Source: Aspergillus flavus (Eukaryota > Ascomycota > Eurotiomycetes > Eurotiales > Aspergillaceae). Taken from it: a stretch of DNA of 64,000 bases. Shown here in pieces: positions 1 to 9,830 of this stretch. Position numbers and translations under genes: made by a program. The first letter of the stretch is position 1, and the number at the start of each line of letters is the position of its first letter. The notes under the pieces were generated by a model that ran no database searches, was not told the origin of the DNA, and saw nothing but the letters and a program-made list of their open reading frames with translations. Location: assembly GCF_009017415.1 (NCBI RefSeq), contig NC_092408.1, forward strand, positions 3,100,001 through 3,164,000, given 5' to 3'.

Positions 1-1135
1 CGCATATATCCAAACGTGCCCCATACGTCATAAAATGAAATCATCCGCCCGTCGCTTTGACGATTGTCTCTGATTTCCCCCGCAAGTGCAAGCCGTAGCA
101 CACAATGATCGTCAATGGCGTTCAGCAAAGCTTAGTCGAACCGTGTATATCATAGTCTAGAAGGTAAGGTATCGGCGTAGCACCGCCACTCTGCACGACG
201 CTACTTCTGCGGGTGAAATGAAGGTTGACTCCACCCTCTTGGGTAAGTCTTTAGAAGTGGTACGCGTGGGCAACCCGGTTCCGTCAGGTGGGAGAATTGC
301 ATTGACTGATTGATTGATGGGAACGTCAATCAATTGTCAATCAATGACTATCATGGTCTATCTGTGTCTATCAGATGATGAAATTCTTCTCTGTTCTTTT
401 TTGATTCATCAGTGTCTTGGCGGTTGGCCGGATTCGCGGGACGGGTTTGGATATACTTGGTTACACTTTGATTAACAGGAATGAGCAAATTCACCGCAAA
501 CAACGGGACTGGAAGGGTAAGGGTAGTATGGGATTGACATGATATCCATGGAACGTTGGGTGGCTTGACGGGAAATCAAGGTACTGGCCGTCAACTGCTT
601 TAGTCGGCCGCTGCCTTGTTTTGCTATCTGCATCTGCCGATCCCACTCTCTCAACCAAGCTCAGCTTCTGACACCTTCCGGGGTCACCCGCAATTGTGGT
701 CTGAGTTACTTAATCCCTAGTATTAGTATTATAATAATGTATTGCTGTTGGCACCTCGGGGTAGCTCTCGCACAAGGACGGACTACAGCTCCGTACCTAG
801 ATTACACCCCTCACAATTGGATTATTGACCCGGGAAACAGCATTTGAGATTTATAGATAATACAGTTGACACCCTAGCAGAGGCACTGGCACCACCCTAA
901 ATGTCATCTAAAGCTCCTAGTGATTAAACATGACTGTGTATGCTTTTCCCCCATCCTTTCCCATCCTGCCGACCAGTGCCTCACGGAGAAGCTGCAAAAG
1001 ACACTTGACGGAAACAAAATCACAACCGAACCATCGCGCCAAAAGATCAAACAAAGTAAAGAAAAAGGGATCTCAAGTTAGAAAATGACAAAATATCGAA
1101 TCGCACCAGCCACGCTGTATTGACAGTCCGGCCAT
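1..1135. other. Intergenic flank downstream of sub2
   Basis: No coding region is supported here. Open frames are short and resemble no protein family. The stretch is the 3' flank of the leftward sub2 gene and holds a short TGATT/AATCA repeat cluster near position 300. Any gene belonging to the far side would start outside the window. Confidence 0.6.
300..348. repeat. Imperfect inverted repeat of TGATTGA/TCAATCA units
   Basis: Tandem TGATTGAT units (about 300-317) are followed after roughly 8 bases by two TCAATCAAT units (about 325-348), so the strand can fold on itself. It may be simple sequence. No function can be assigned. Confidence 0.4.
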
Positions 1136-3203
1136 TTATGCCATGTACGTGCTGGAGTCAACACCACCCTCGGGGTATTCACTGTACAGGTCATTAGTTC
1201 CCAGTGCAAAAGATGAGAGTGGAAAGGAAAGACGGGTCACATACGGAAGAGCAACTTCGAAACGCTTCTCAATATCCTTAAGGACCTTCTCGTCCTCCTC
1301 GTTGCTGACGAACGAGATCGAGAGACCCTTGGTACCGAAACGACCGGCACGACCAACGCGGTGCAGGTACGAGTCAGCATCCGCAGGCAAGTCGTAGTTA
1401 ATAGCAAGGTTAATACGCTCGATATCGATACCACGTCCGAAGACATCAGTAGCAACACAGATACGCTTGTTGAACTCCTTGAATTCTTTGTAGCGTTTGA
1501 TACTAATAAGCCGCGTTAGCAACCGAATTGCACTGCTTACGCAATGCGACAAACTTACCGCTCCTCCTGGCTCACACCAGAGTGGACTGCGATACTGGGG
1601 AAGTTACACTCGCGCAAAAGCTTGTCCAGCTCATTTGCACGGAGTGTGCTCTTGACGAAAATAATAACCTGGTTGAACTCAAGGCTATCCAGGAGTTCGT
1701 TCAGCTTCCGGTTCTTTTCCGCTTCGCTGAGCTTGATGTAGTATTGCTGCAAACCGTGGAGGGTGAGCTTGGTGTCGTCGTCCACGTAAACTTCAAGGGG
1801 GTTCCTCATGAACTTCTTGCAAACAGGCCGGATCTCTTGGGAGAGAGTAGCGCTGAACATCATAACTTGCTTATCAGCGGGTGTAGCACGGAAGATCTCC
1901 TGAACATCGCGGCGCATATCTAGACAAGAGTGTAAGTCACTGAGTCTAAAACAATATACTGATGCTTTCACTCACCGATCTGGTCGAGCATCTTGTCACA
2001 CTCGTCAAGAACGAATGCCTTGACATTACGCAGGGAAAGCTTCTTGTCGCGAACAAGGGCGTTCAGTCGACCGGGAGTACCGACGACAATGTTGGGGTAT
2101 GATTCTTTGTTGGACAGCACTTCGACGTCCTTCTGGATGGGCGTACCTCCGTAGAAGACGGCAGTCTTCACGTCGGGAAGGTATTTGCTGAAACGAGCAT
2201 ATTCGTTCTTAATCTGGTAAGCCAACTCACGGGTGTGGCACATGACCAAGACAGAGCACTCTCCGGGGACAGGCTCCAGCTGGTGAAGGGTGGTCAAGAC
2301 GAAGACGGCGGTCTTTCCGAGACCAGACTTTGCCTGGCAAAGAACATCGACATTGAGAATAGCGGTCGGAATGCAAACTTGCTGGACTATAGTGAGGCGG
2401 AACGGTATGTTAGACTTGTATTCGATCCATAAGACTTTGGAAAAAAGAAAGCAATCCGCGTCGCAGTCCGTCCATCCCCCGAGTCGTCGAATAAGGCAGG
2501 CAAGTGATGTCAACTTTCGTTTCAAATTAACTACTAATGAAAGCACAAGTCGGGCATCTATTCAACTGCAGGACAGTATCTCTATCGAGAGTGCCCTGCA
2601 GACGACACGAGAAGGCGTGCCGTCCAAGATATGGTGGCAAAAGGCCCTTGACTTTCGAATAGTATCTTTCGCAAATCACCCATTCTTGCTGAGAACGCAA
2701 GTTACCTGGATGATTCGCGAATCCAGTCTCACCGTAATTCGCTGATGTATAAGCAGCGGGTAGCAACTGTTAAAAGTACTACTACCACCGCAGTGTCTTG
2801 TGTGTAATAACCCAAGCAAACATCCTCATGCCGCCCACAGGCTCAGACGAGATAGGTGGCCAAAAAAGCGACTATGGACTCCCGCGGAGATGGACGGACG
2901 TTGGAACATAGAGCAATGGAGGGAGCTTGTGGGAAAGAATGTTATCAACTAACCCTCCGATGGATGTTCGAAACCGCAATCGGTGATGGCACGTAAGAGT
3001 TCTCCCTTCAGTAAAAAGTCGCGGAAACCGGTCGAGTGAATACCGACATAGCTTCCCTTCTTGTCGGGACGGCCACCAGAAACCGTTAGGTCGCCCTTTT
3101 TGGCGGCGTCGCCATTTGCGGCGGGAGCAGCAGTGGTAGCTGCGGCATCAGTGGTCTGAAGCTCCTCATCGGAGTAGTCAATGAGATCCTCCTCGTGAGA
3201 CAT
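1136..3203 (-). CDS. sub2: DECD-box ATP-dependent RNA helicase Sub2 (UAP56 family)
   Basis: This is the nuclear RNA helicase of the TREX complex. In this family it acts in spliceosome assembly and in loading mRNA for export. Five exons are read: 3203-2954, 2386-1976, 1919-1559, 1502-1245 and 1181-1136, giving 441 residues, the usual family length. Visible motifs are the Q-motif region before residue 84, Walker A AKSGLGKT (102-109), DECD instead of DEAD (211-214, the Sub2 hallmark), SAT (243-245), RGID (364-367) and HRVGRAGR (388-395). The C-terminus ends in a conserved SSTYMA. The start is the ATG before SHEEDL; the frame is open further upstream but that part is not Sub2-like. Three introns are 56-63 bases, while intron 1 (2387-2953) is 567 bases. 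A divergent neighbour starts 432 bases upstream. Confidence 0.95.
2706..2766 (-). other. Candidate poison cassette exon inside sub2 intron 1
   Basis: Within the unusually long first intron, a TTTTAACAG acceptor is followed 61 bases later by a CCAG/GTAACT donor. Joined to exon 1, this segment reads 12 codons and then meets TGA, and its length is not a multiple of three. Inclusion would therefore truncate Sub2 before the helicase core and should trigger nonsense-mediated decay. The splice-site matches are seen directly; use of the exon is inference only. Confidence 0.3.
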
Positions 3204-3635
3204 CTTGTTGGATAGTAACGGAACAGAAAGTGTTGAAAAAAATTCTAGTTGTCGCGAGGTCGCGTTCTTCCCCAAGGCAGCGGAGCTGGGGGATTTACGG
3301 TATGGGTGAGTGGAGGTGGTGTAAGATAAAACAAATACACTGAATCAATCGTAAACACAACGTAATTGCCCTTTCCGATCCTTCTGGGATGAATTGAAAA
3401 GCGGGTCTTGGTTGAGACGTAAGGGAAAGCGATGGAGATGGAGAGAAGGTTGAGGTCGCGAGGGATGAGGCTGAGGACAGAAAGACCGCATCACGTGATT
3501 AGTGTCATTAGTCACTCCGGTCCGCCAGATTGCTATTTCTAGTTTAGCGTCCGATTGCCATTGAAAGCTTCATTATCCTTTATCTTGTTTTATGTGTTGT
3601 GGTTTCAAACCAGTCTAAAGGGTTTCTCTTCTGGA
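3204..3635. promoter_or_regulatory. Divergent promoter of sub2 and the RNase P subunit gene
   Basis: The two start codons face away from each other across 432 bases, so both promoters must lie here. A CACGTG core (TCACGTGATT, near 3491-3500) is present. No TATA element is obvious. Confidence 0.5.
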
Positions 3636-4220
3636 ATGGCGAAGGCAAAGGGGAAAAAGGGCTCGCCAGGAGGAGCTCAGAGTCATATCCGTGCACGATT
3701 AGACTACCTCCATAATGCCGCTATCTATCTACAGTCTACTGCTGTTGCCTCCAGACAATCTAGTAGCCAGCTCGCTCAGAATACTACCAGTCCAGATGGC
3801 GAGCCAGTGTCGGCTTCAGCACGTATTGTACCACATTTTTTGAGCCATGATACTACTTCTGGGCAAAAGTCAACTGGCACGGACAGCAGCGCAAACATGG
3901 ATCGTCTCCCACACCTCTCTCGCGTATTAATATCACAAATGCGTGGAGTATCTCTAAAAACACAGCTGCGACTGCCAGTCGAGACGAAAAGGTCATATTG
4001 CAAACGCTGCGATACACTTCTGTCACCAGGTGTCAGCTGCATACAAGAAATCAGAAACGAGAGTCGTGATCGCAAAAAGCCATGGGCCGATGTCCGGGTC
4101 ATCCTTTGCACTACCTGTGAGACGGAGAAGCGTTTTCCTCAAACAGAAAGGCGAACCAAAAAGCTTTCTGAACGTCGAAAGCAAAGTGAACAGGAAAAAT
4201 TACAAGCGCCAGCTCCATGA
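3636..4220 (+). CDS. RNase P/MRP protein subunit, Rpr2/Rpp21/Snm1 family
   Basis: This is a predicted subunit of the ribonucleoprotein enzyme that removes tRNA 5' leaders (RNase P) or processes rRNA (RNase MRP). It is a single exon of 194 residues. The N-terminus is basic (MAKAKGKKG), followed by a helix-rich stretch with LDYLHNAAIYL, as in Rpp21/Rpr2. The second half holds a zinc-ribbon signature: a YCKRCDTLL cysteine pair and, about 45 residues later, LCTTCET. The C-terminal 25 residues are highly charged. The frame is open 27 codons further upstream; the internal ATG was chosen because the upstream part is hydrophobic and unlike the family. Rpr2 and Snm1 cannot be told apart from sequence alone. 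Confidence 0.75.
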   Translation: MAKAKGKKGSPGGAQSHIRARLDYLHNAAIYLQSTAVASRQSSSQLAQNTTSPDGEPVSASARIVPHFLSHDTTSGQKSTGTDSSANMDRLPHLSRVLISQMRGVSLKTQLRLPVETKRSYCKRCDTLLSPGVSCIQEIRNESRDRKKPWADVRVILCTTCETEKRFPQTERRTKKLSERRKQSEQEKLQAPAP

Positions 4221-5746
4221 CCTTTTGCTATTCTTGTATTTCTTTGTCATTCGCAACAACGTGAACTGCGTGGGACAGTAGCAATTGGTTACTGAGACGG
4301 CGTACTACCACATTAAAACGCACCAAGAAGGAATACCATAGGGGGTAATGGTACTTACATTAAACCCTATGAATTCCCGGTAAACTATCGTTTGTCCAAT
4401 GTCGGCTGGCGCCTTGAAAGGAAACATGGCCGAGCCTCATGCAACCGTTCCATTGATTAAGAAAGGCTACCTGTCCGGGCTCAGAAGCAACCATCCATTC
4501 ATTTGGATCAGTTGCCACGGGAGGGCGCTAGGTATATGAGTCGTCCAATAAAGCTAAAGGCGGTCGTGAGATGCCGCGGGCTATAGAAACTAAAGGGCGG
4601 GCTGTGATTGTTGATCGGAAAGGCTACGAAGAACCCTGCAGGTCATTTGCGGTTGTCGACGGAAAAGCCATGGCCCCTTAGCAGGGCTCCGACACTTCAC
4701 GTGCAACTCTGGTCGGTCCACATGCTATCCAGGGCGAAAACAGGATTCGTCGATATAGAGCAATCGGGATGGTTCCAGGTATTCTACAGTTGAAATGCTG
4801 GGGCCACAAGTGTATACTAGGTTCGGATAGAAGCGTCATAACACAGTCGGCCACATTCATTACATTTGTACATAAGCCATCTGTGCAGCAGGGCACGATC
4901 AGCCGTGGATGTATTCAACATGGTCATAGATCAAACGTCCACTCATAAAGAAAAAGAAAGAGCACAGTACATATTGGGGAATCGAGACGCCAGATAATAG
5001 ACGACAAATCCAACTTCAAAGGGTGAAAGGCGTGGTTCTCGTGACATGTAAACAGCCCGTCGAAATAATTTAAACATAGAACAAAGAAAATGGTACCAAC
5101 GAGGGAACTCCTTCGCTAAAACACCAATGTTGTTTCCTGTCGAATCTCGGTTCATGATACCTCCAAAAGGTCCAAAGATTGCCGCGAGGCAGATATCCCA
5201 TCTTTAAGCAACTATCCTGTCCCGGACAAAAAGAGATATAGAAAAACAATAAAGGAACGAAACGAGAGGAGTAATAAAGGAACGAGCAGAACACAAGGAG
5301 ACAAAGAAAAATTCACGTCTGCGGATTGAATATCGCTGTGACTGGTGAAGGGGGGCAAATAACGCTGCAATAACGGCACAGATCATAATAGCACAGGGTC
5401 CGCGAGGACATAGTGGTATATAAACATGAGGCTTTCCTCTCCTTTTTTTATTTTTTGCCAATAAAACATATACTTCCTTCATTTCTCTCTTGTAACTCAA
5501 GTTTGGTCGTGCTTGCATTTATCATCTCGAGCGTTCGGTCATAATCATCCTAAAGCATGAAAAGCGGACAAGGGATCGTCAGGTAGTCGAGCCGACGTCG
5601 CCGGATTCCAGTGTATGAGCCTCCAGGGCAAAAGGTTGTTTAAGGCAATACGTGTATGAGGTGGGTTTCGGGGTATAGAGCGGTGAACGTCATCCAAGCA
5701 TATGCGATCGGGATCATAGTCGAAGGTGTATTGTCCTCGGTGAAGA
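4221..5746. other. Intergenic, no gene seen
   Basis: This lies between the convergent RNase P subunit gene and the Cnl1-like gene. The open frames are short (at most about 100 codons), overlap on both strands and look like no known protein. A 7-base inverted repeat, CATAGGG/CCCTATG, lies at about 4337-4371. Confidence 0.5.
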
Positions 5747-6460
5747 TCATCGTCTCCTACGGGCGGCCTGATCGAGGCGTTGGTCAAGCCCTTCAATTCG
5801 GCCACGGTAGGCTTTCACAATCTCCCTGATATGTCCAATCTTCGCCATTTCGGTTTCCAGTTCATCAATTGAGGCTAGAATCGAACGCGTACGAGCAATC
5901 TCGGCATCGGCATTGTGAATAACGTTTCCTGCACGGTCGTAGGTATTTTGAATAGAGAGCTGCATTTGTTCCTCTAGCTGCAGGGCGTTAGGACAGGTGA
6001 TAAGATGATATGCAAGGGATGACCGGCTTGTGGAACATCGACTGGGTATTCCCAACCGGGACCTGGAATCATGGCATACGAAAACATGCGCAAAATCCTT
6101 ATGAAGGAGTCTTGGGAGACGTAGAAGGGAGGGGCATTTATAGGGTGGGGTTAATAGGAAATTCAAAGGGAAATATCAACATACATAGTCGATGCGACTC
6201 CGAATCTGCCCCTGTAGCGCATCCAGCTGATGGGATAGCGCTCGCAAACTCATCGGGTCCAGCAACAATCGGCCTTGACTGCTGGCAGCACTGGCAGCAC
6301 GCGAACTTGAATTGCTGCTTCGACCAGTTCCTCTGCCCCTGGAAACCCCGTTGGTGGCATGGCCACCCTGAAGCGCAATCTGTTGCTGTTGTCGGAGGAT
6401 CTGGATCTCGGAGGAGGTAAGGCCAAGCGAGGTGTCGGGAATCGAGGCTGATACGGACAT
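5747..6460 (-). CDS. Small coiled-coil protein, probable BLOC-1 subunit Cnl1-like
   Basis: Two exons (6460-6185 and 5977-5747) give 168 residues. The intron is 207 bases with clean GTATGT and CTGCAG ends. The first half is low-complexity: a QQQQ run and a Ser/Arg/Gly stretch. From about residue 75 to the end runs a helical coiled coil (LSHQLDALQGQIRSRI, IDELETEMAKIGHIREI, YRGRIEGLDQRLD) that ends in RRRR. Spacing and residues of this helix resemble yeast Cnl1, a subunit of the fungal BLOC-1 complex acting in endosomal sorting. The match is to a short helical region only, so another small coiled-coil family is possible. The gene is divergent from the WBP11-like gene. Confidence 0.55.
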
Positions 6461-8192
6461 TTGGTCCCGGCAGAGACATGCTCTTACCGCGACAAGAGTC
6501 TAGGAAGCGCCGGTCGTTCTCGATGTGTGGAGATGGGACGGACCGAATTTCATGATGGTTGGCCGGAGCGAACGTTAGGAGGAATTAGGACGGAGAGTGG
6601 GAAGGAGAGTAAGGGACTGAATCGGCTCCGCTAGATGATTCGTTCTTTCTCTCCTGCTCTCTCTCGCACTCACTCACTCACCCCTCTGGAAGTAACTCAA
6701 GAAAAATCACCTCCTCACCGACAGGCCTAAGGTGTCATTGGGGGAAATTAGAGGGGAGGAGGCCGAAGTGGAGGGGAAACGAAAGAGGGATGATGATGGG
6801 AGAGGAGGGCCGATTGAGGAAACAGATTATCGGCGGCAAGAAAAAAGAAAAACAACCGCAGCAGCTCTCCTCGTGAATCGGTCGCAGGTTACACACTGAC
6901 GGACGTCCGGGGACGATAGGAATTGGTCTAACTTGGAGAATCTAACACGAGCACTGGTGAAGCTAAAAGAGTGTGATTAGAAATGCCTTGGTGTTGAAAA
7001 GACGGAAGTGGAGGGGGAGGATTGGACAGTATGTAAGAGCGAGTAAGTATATATTGTATGAAGTGAGGTCTGGAAAGTACCTAAAGCAGACTTTTGGAGC
7101 ACACAACCAATGGCCAGAACCGGTTTGGAAGATAGCGAGAGAAGTAATATGTAGTGGAGAATAGTGTCTATAATGATTCAAAGTTGAGTACGACTTATTT
7201 CTAGGTCGTTTCCCTTTCTTTGGCGCTCAGTATGAATTATTTAGATGGTATAGATCGGAGTTTTGGTATACATTATATAGAACGGAACTTGAAAACTTAA
7301 ATCAGGATTATATATTGTCGCACCAGGATTGAAACTATAATCTTGGATTTTGGAATATATTAATTTAAATTCTCTCACCTGCGGGAGAAGAAAGAAAGAG
7401 AAAAAAAAGAAAAAAAGAAGCATACCAAGTTTGGGTGACTGAGGAATCTCCCCTACTGAAGAAATCCACAGCTACAGTAAATGGTGGTTCCGCCTTCCGA
7501 CGTCCTCCTCCAACCATTCATTCAGTTCCCTCTCCTCCGCAAACCAACAGCAGCTCCCACCTCCAAATAATTCTCCTATACGAATCGCATTTCCAAGACC
7601 TAGAGGTTTCCCTTCCCTCTTTACCGCGATCTCACCCCCGAACGTCCCCAACGAACCAGGCAACCCACGGTGCCAATAGCGCAATCAACCAACCGCCTCT
7701 GCAAACACCAGTCGATCAATCATCGTCGCCTCTGCTCCCCAGAACCGAAACCAATTCCGTACCTAAAACCCGCTGCCCAACCCGTGAGGCTAGAGCCCTG
7801 CGACTGCTATCTTTGATCCGTGATTGGATTGGCAGCTCCGCGTCCGGCACAGGTCTAGTCCTGCGACTCTCATCTTTCACCCTTCTTGCTGGATACCTCA
7901 TCGGCTGGTGAGCCTTTCCTCCACTCTCCCCTCCTTCGTCAGCTCCACCGTGGTTCGCTACCGCTGTTTCTGTCGTTCCCCGGAGCTGTGCCACCTCGAG
8001 TCCTTGTCTTTGCCAAGAAAACGAGAAACGATGAGAGCTTACATTCCATGTCTGACAAAAGTGGAGCTTCAATAGTTCGATAAAAATTAATGTCCCATTC
8101 ACGCGCCTAGTTCACTACAACCTATTTGTTTTTCTTCATCAGAACTAAAAAAAAAAGAAGATTCTAATAAAATAAACAAAAGCTTCACGAAA
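6461..8192. other. Divergent intergenic region with CT-rich and GA-rich tracts
   Basis: It separates the Cnl1-like gene from the WBP11-like gene. It holds a CTCTCT/CACTCACTCA tract near 6645-6690 and an A/G tract at 7384-7420. An open frame at 7435-7911 lacks an internal ATG and is Pro/Ser-rich; I do not accept it as a gene. It may be transcribed as 5' leader. Confidence 0.45.
7384..7420. repeat. Homopurine (A/G) tract
   Basis: A 37-base run of A and G only, mainly GAAA and poly-A units. Such tracts are common in Aspergillus promoters. Confidence 0.7.
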
Positions 8193-9044
8193 ATGCCCAA
8201 GGAACGCAACTTCAACCCCGTCCAAGCGCAGCGGAAAGCAGACAAACAGAAAAGCTTGAAAAAAGCCAAATCCGAGGCGCAGGCTCGCCAGAATGAGAAA
8301 CTCGCCCGTCGCAACCCCGAGCGCATTCAGCGCCAGATCGATGACCTCAAAGCGGTAGAAGAGTCCGGCCAAAAACTACGGCCGCGCGATAAGGAGGTTT
8401 TGGAGGCGCTGGAGCGGGATCTGCGTGCTGTACAGAAGGCCCGGGAAGCACTAGGTGATAAGGCGCCGAAATTCGACAACCACCAGTCGAGGAGAGGTGG
8501 CTTTGGTGGCAGAGGTCGTGGTGACGGTGTATTAGGGAAGCGGAGGAGGGATGACCGCGGCCACTTCGGACAGGATAGTGAGAGTAGTGAGACAGATGAG
8601 GAAGTTCGACGAATTCCTATGCCGCGGGATACGCCGCCGCCAATTCCTCGCCAGTATCAAAAGAAGAGAGAGGGGGATGCAGATACAGGTCCTCGGGGAC
8701 CACATGGTTTACCGGCGAAACCGCCTGTGGTTGAATCCAGAACTGTTTATGAAGCGAAGCCAGAGATCAAGGATTTGCGACAAGAGGCTGTTAAGAAATT
8801 CGTTCCGGCCGCTGTTAGGGTTAAACAGGACGCCATTCGAGGGCAAGGAAAGCTACTTGAGCCGGAAGAAATGGATCGGCTGGAGAAAGCAGGCTACAAT
8901 GCTGGTCCTTCGGAAGCTGTGGGACAAGAGAGCTCTGATCAGCCTGATGATGTCGCTCAACAGCGGCTATTAGAAGAGGAGAAACGGTTTGACCAGGAAC
9001 TCAGATCCGTACAGATCGAGGACGTCGAAGATGAGGACGCATGA
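8193..9044 (+). CDS. WBP11/Saf1 N-terminal domain protein (splicing-associated)
   Basis: Intronless, 283 residues. The first 40 residues (ERNFNPVQAQRKADKQKSLK and following) are the basic WBP11/ELF5/Saf1 N-terminal signature. A charged helix then runs to about residue 90. The middle is Gly/Arg-rich, then acidic with SESSETDEE. A Pro-rich patch, PRDTPPPIPRQ, is a possible WW- or PQBP1-type ligand. Near residues 190-210 a KPEIKDLRQEAVKKFVPAAV block parallels the conserved C-terminal KPQI...FVPTALRV block of animal WBP11. In animals WBP11 is a spliceosome-activating nuclear protein. The fungal protein is much shorter than the human one (about 640 residues), so the shared role is inferred. It is convergent with nimA. 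Confidence 0.8.
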   Translation: MPKERNFNPVQAQRKADKQKSLKKAKSEAQARQNEKLARRNPERIQRQIDDLKAVEESGQKLRPRDKEVLEALERDLRAVQKAREALGDKAPKFDNHQSRRGGFGGRGRGDGVLGKRRRDDRGHFGQDSESSETDEEVRRIPMPRDTPPPIPRQYQKKREGDADTGPRGPHGLPAKPPVVESRTVYEAKPEIKDLRQEAVKKFVPAAVRVKQDAIRGQGKLLEPEEMDRLEKAGYNAGPSEAVGQESSDQPDDVAQQRLLEEEKRFDQELRSVQIEDVEDEDA

Positions 9045-9830
9045 AATGTATAACAGCGTATAATAATGATATCCAGTACTTCACGATGTACAACTGATAC
9101 CGGAAAATAGTAGGCTCTATCGCGGACATAGCACACATTGGAAAAAAGAATCTGAGATAGGTATTCTGCTTTGTGGCAGATCTCCTCAAAAGAGATAACA
9201 AAAAGTTGTATGTACATACAAAACCCTTCCATGAATACGCCTTTAAACCCAGCAAGCCATCAGGCAAATCCGCCCCTCAAACGCCCAAAAAGCAGAGACA
9301 AAAGGAAAATGATGTACAGTCCCAAAAGAGTGGCAGAAGTTGGCATGTCTCTGAGGACTGTGAAGCGGTCTAAGAACAAGAATCCAAGTCTTCGAGATGA
9401 GTGCAAAAGATCTCCAGACCCAAGGGCACCAAATCAATGCGGAAACCAAAAGCCGGCTGGCGAATGCAAATATCTGTACAGTATCCCCAAGTAATGGGGA
9501 GAGGAAATCAGAGAAACAAGGACATCACAGCGTAACGACAAAGGAAAGAATGGATCGGTCGGAGAGTACTAATAATTTTCAACGATGATGCACCCAGAGA
9601 GATGCACGGAGGCCTCGATTCTCTGCACAGTTAACTTCGTGCCCCAGAATGCACATAATCCAATCATAACTCCAGAGTGTTGCAAGTATTAAAGCGTATA
9701 AGAAACGAGAGGTGTCTTATGTAGATGCAGTTGTTTTCACGGATCAACCAGCGAAAACCAAAACCGACTGCTTTGTAGAAGTGAAATGTTGCCTTTGGGG
9801 CACAATAAGCCAAACAAGTAGTGATGGGTA
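9045..9830. other. Convergent 3' intergenic region (WBP11-like / nimA)
   Basis: Both flanking genes end here, so 3' untranslated regions and polyadenylation sites are expected. No coding potential is seen beyond shadow frames. Confidence 0.6.

Noticed and set aside
1190..1244. Extended Sub2 C-terminal reading without the last intron
   Set aside because: Reading through adds 21 residues absent from the family. Removing 1182-1244 restores the conserved ALPEYPEGG join.
7435..7911. 158-codon Pro/Ser-rich open frame upstream of the WBP11-like gene
   Set aside because: It has no ATG in frame, its composition is that of a CT-rich leader, and an opposite-strand frame of similar length overlaps it.
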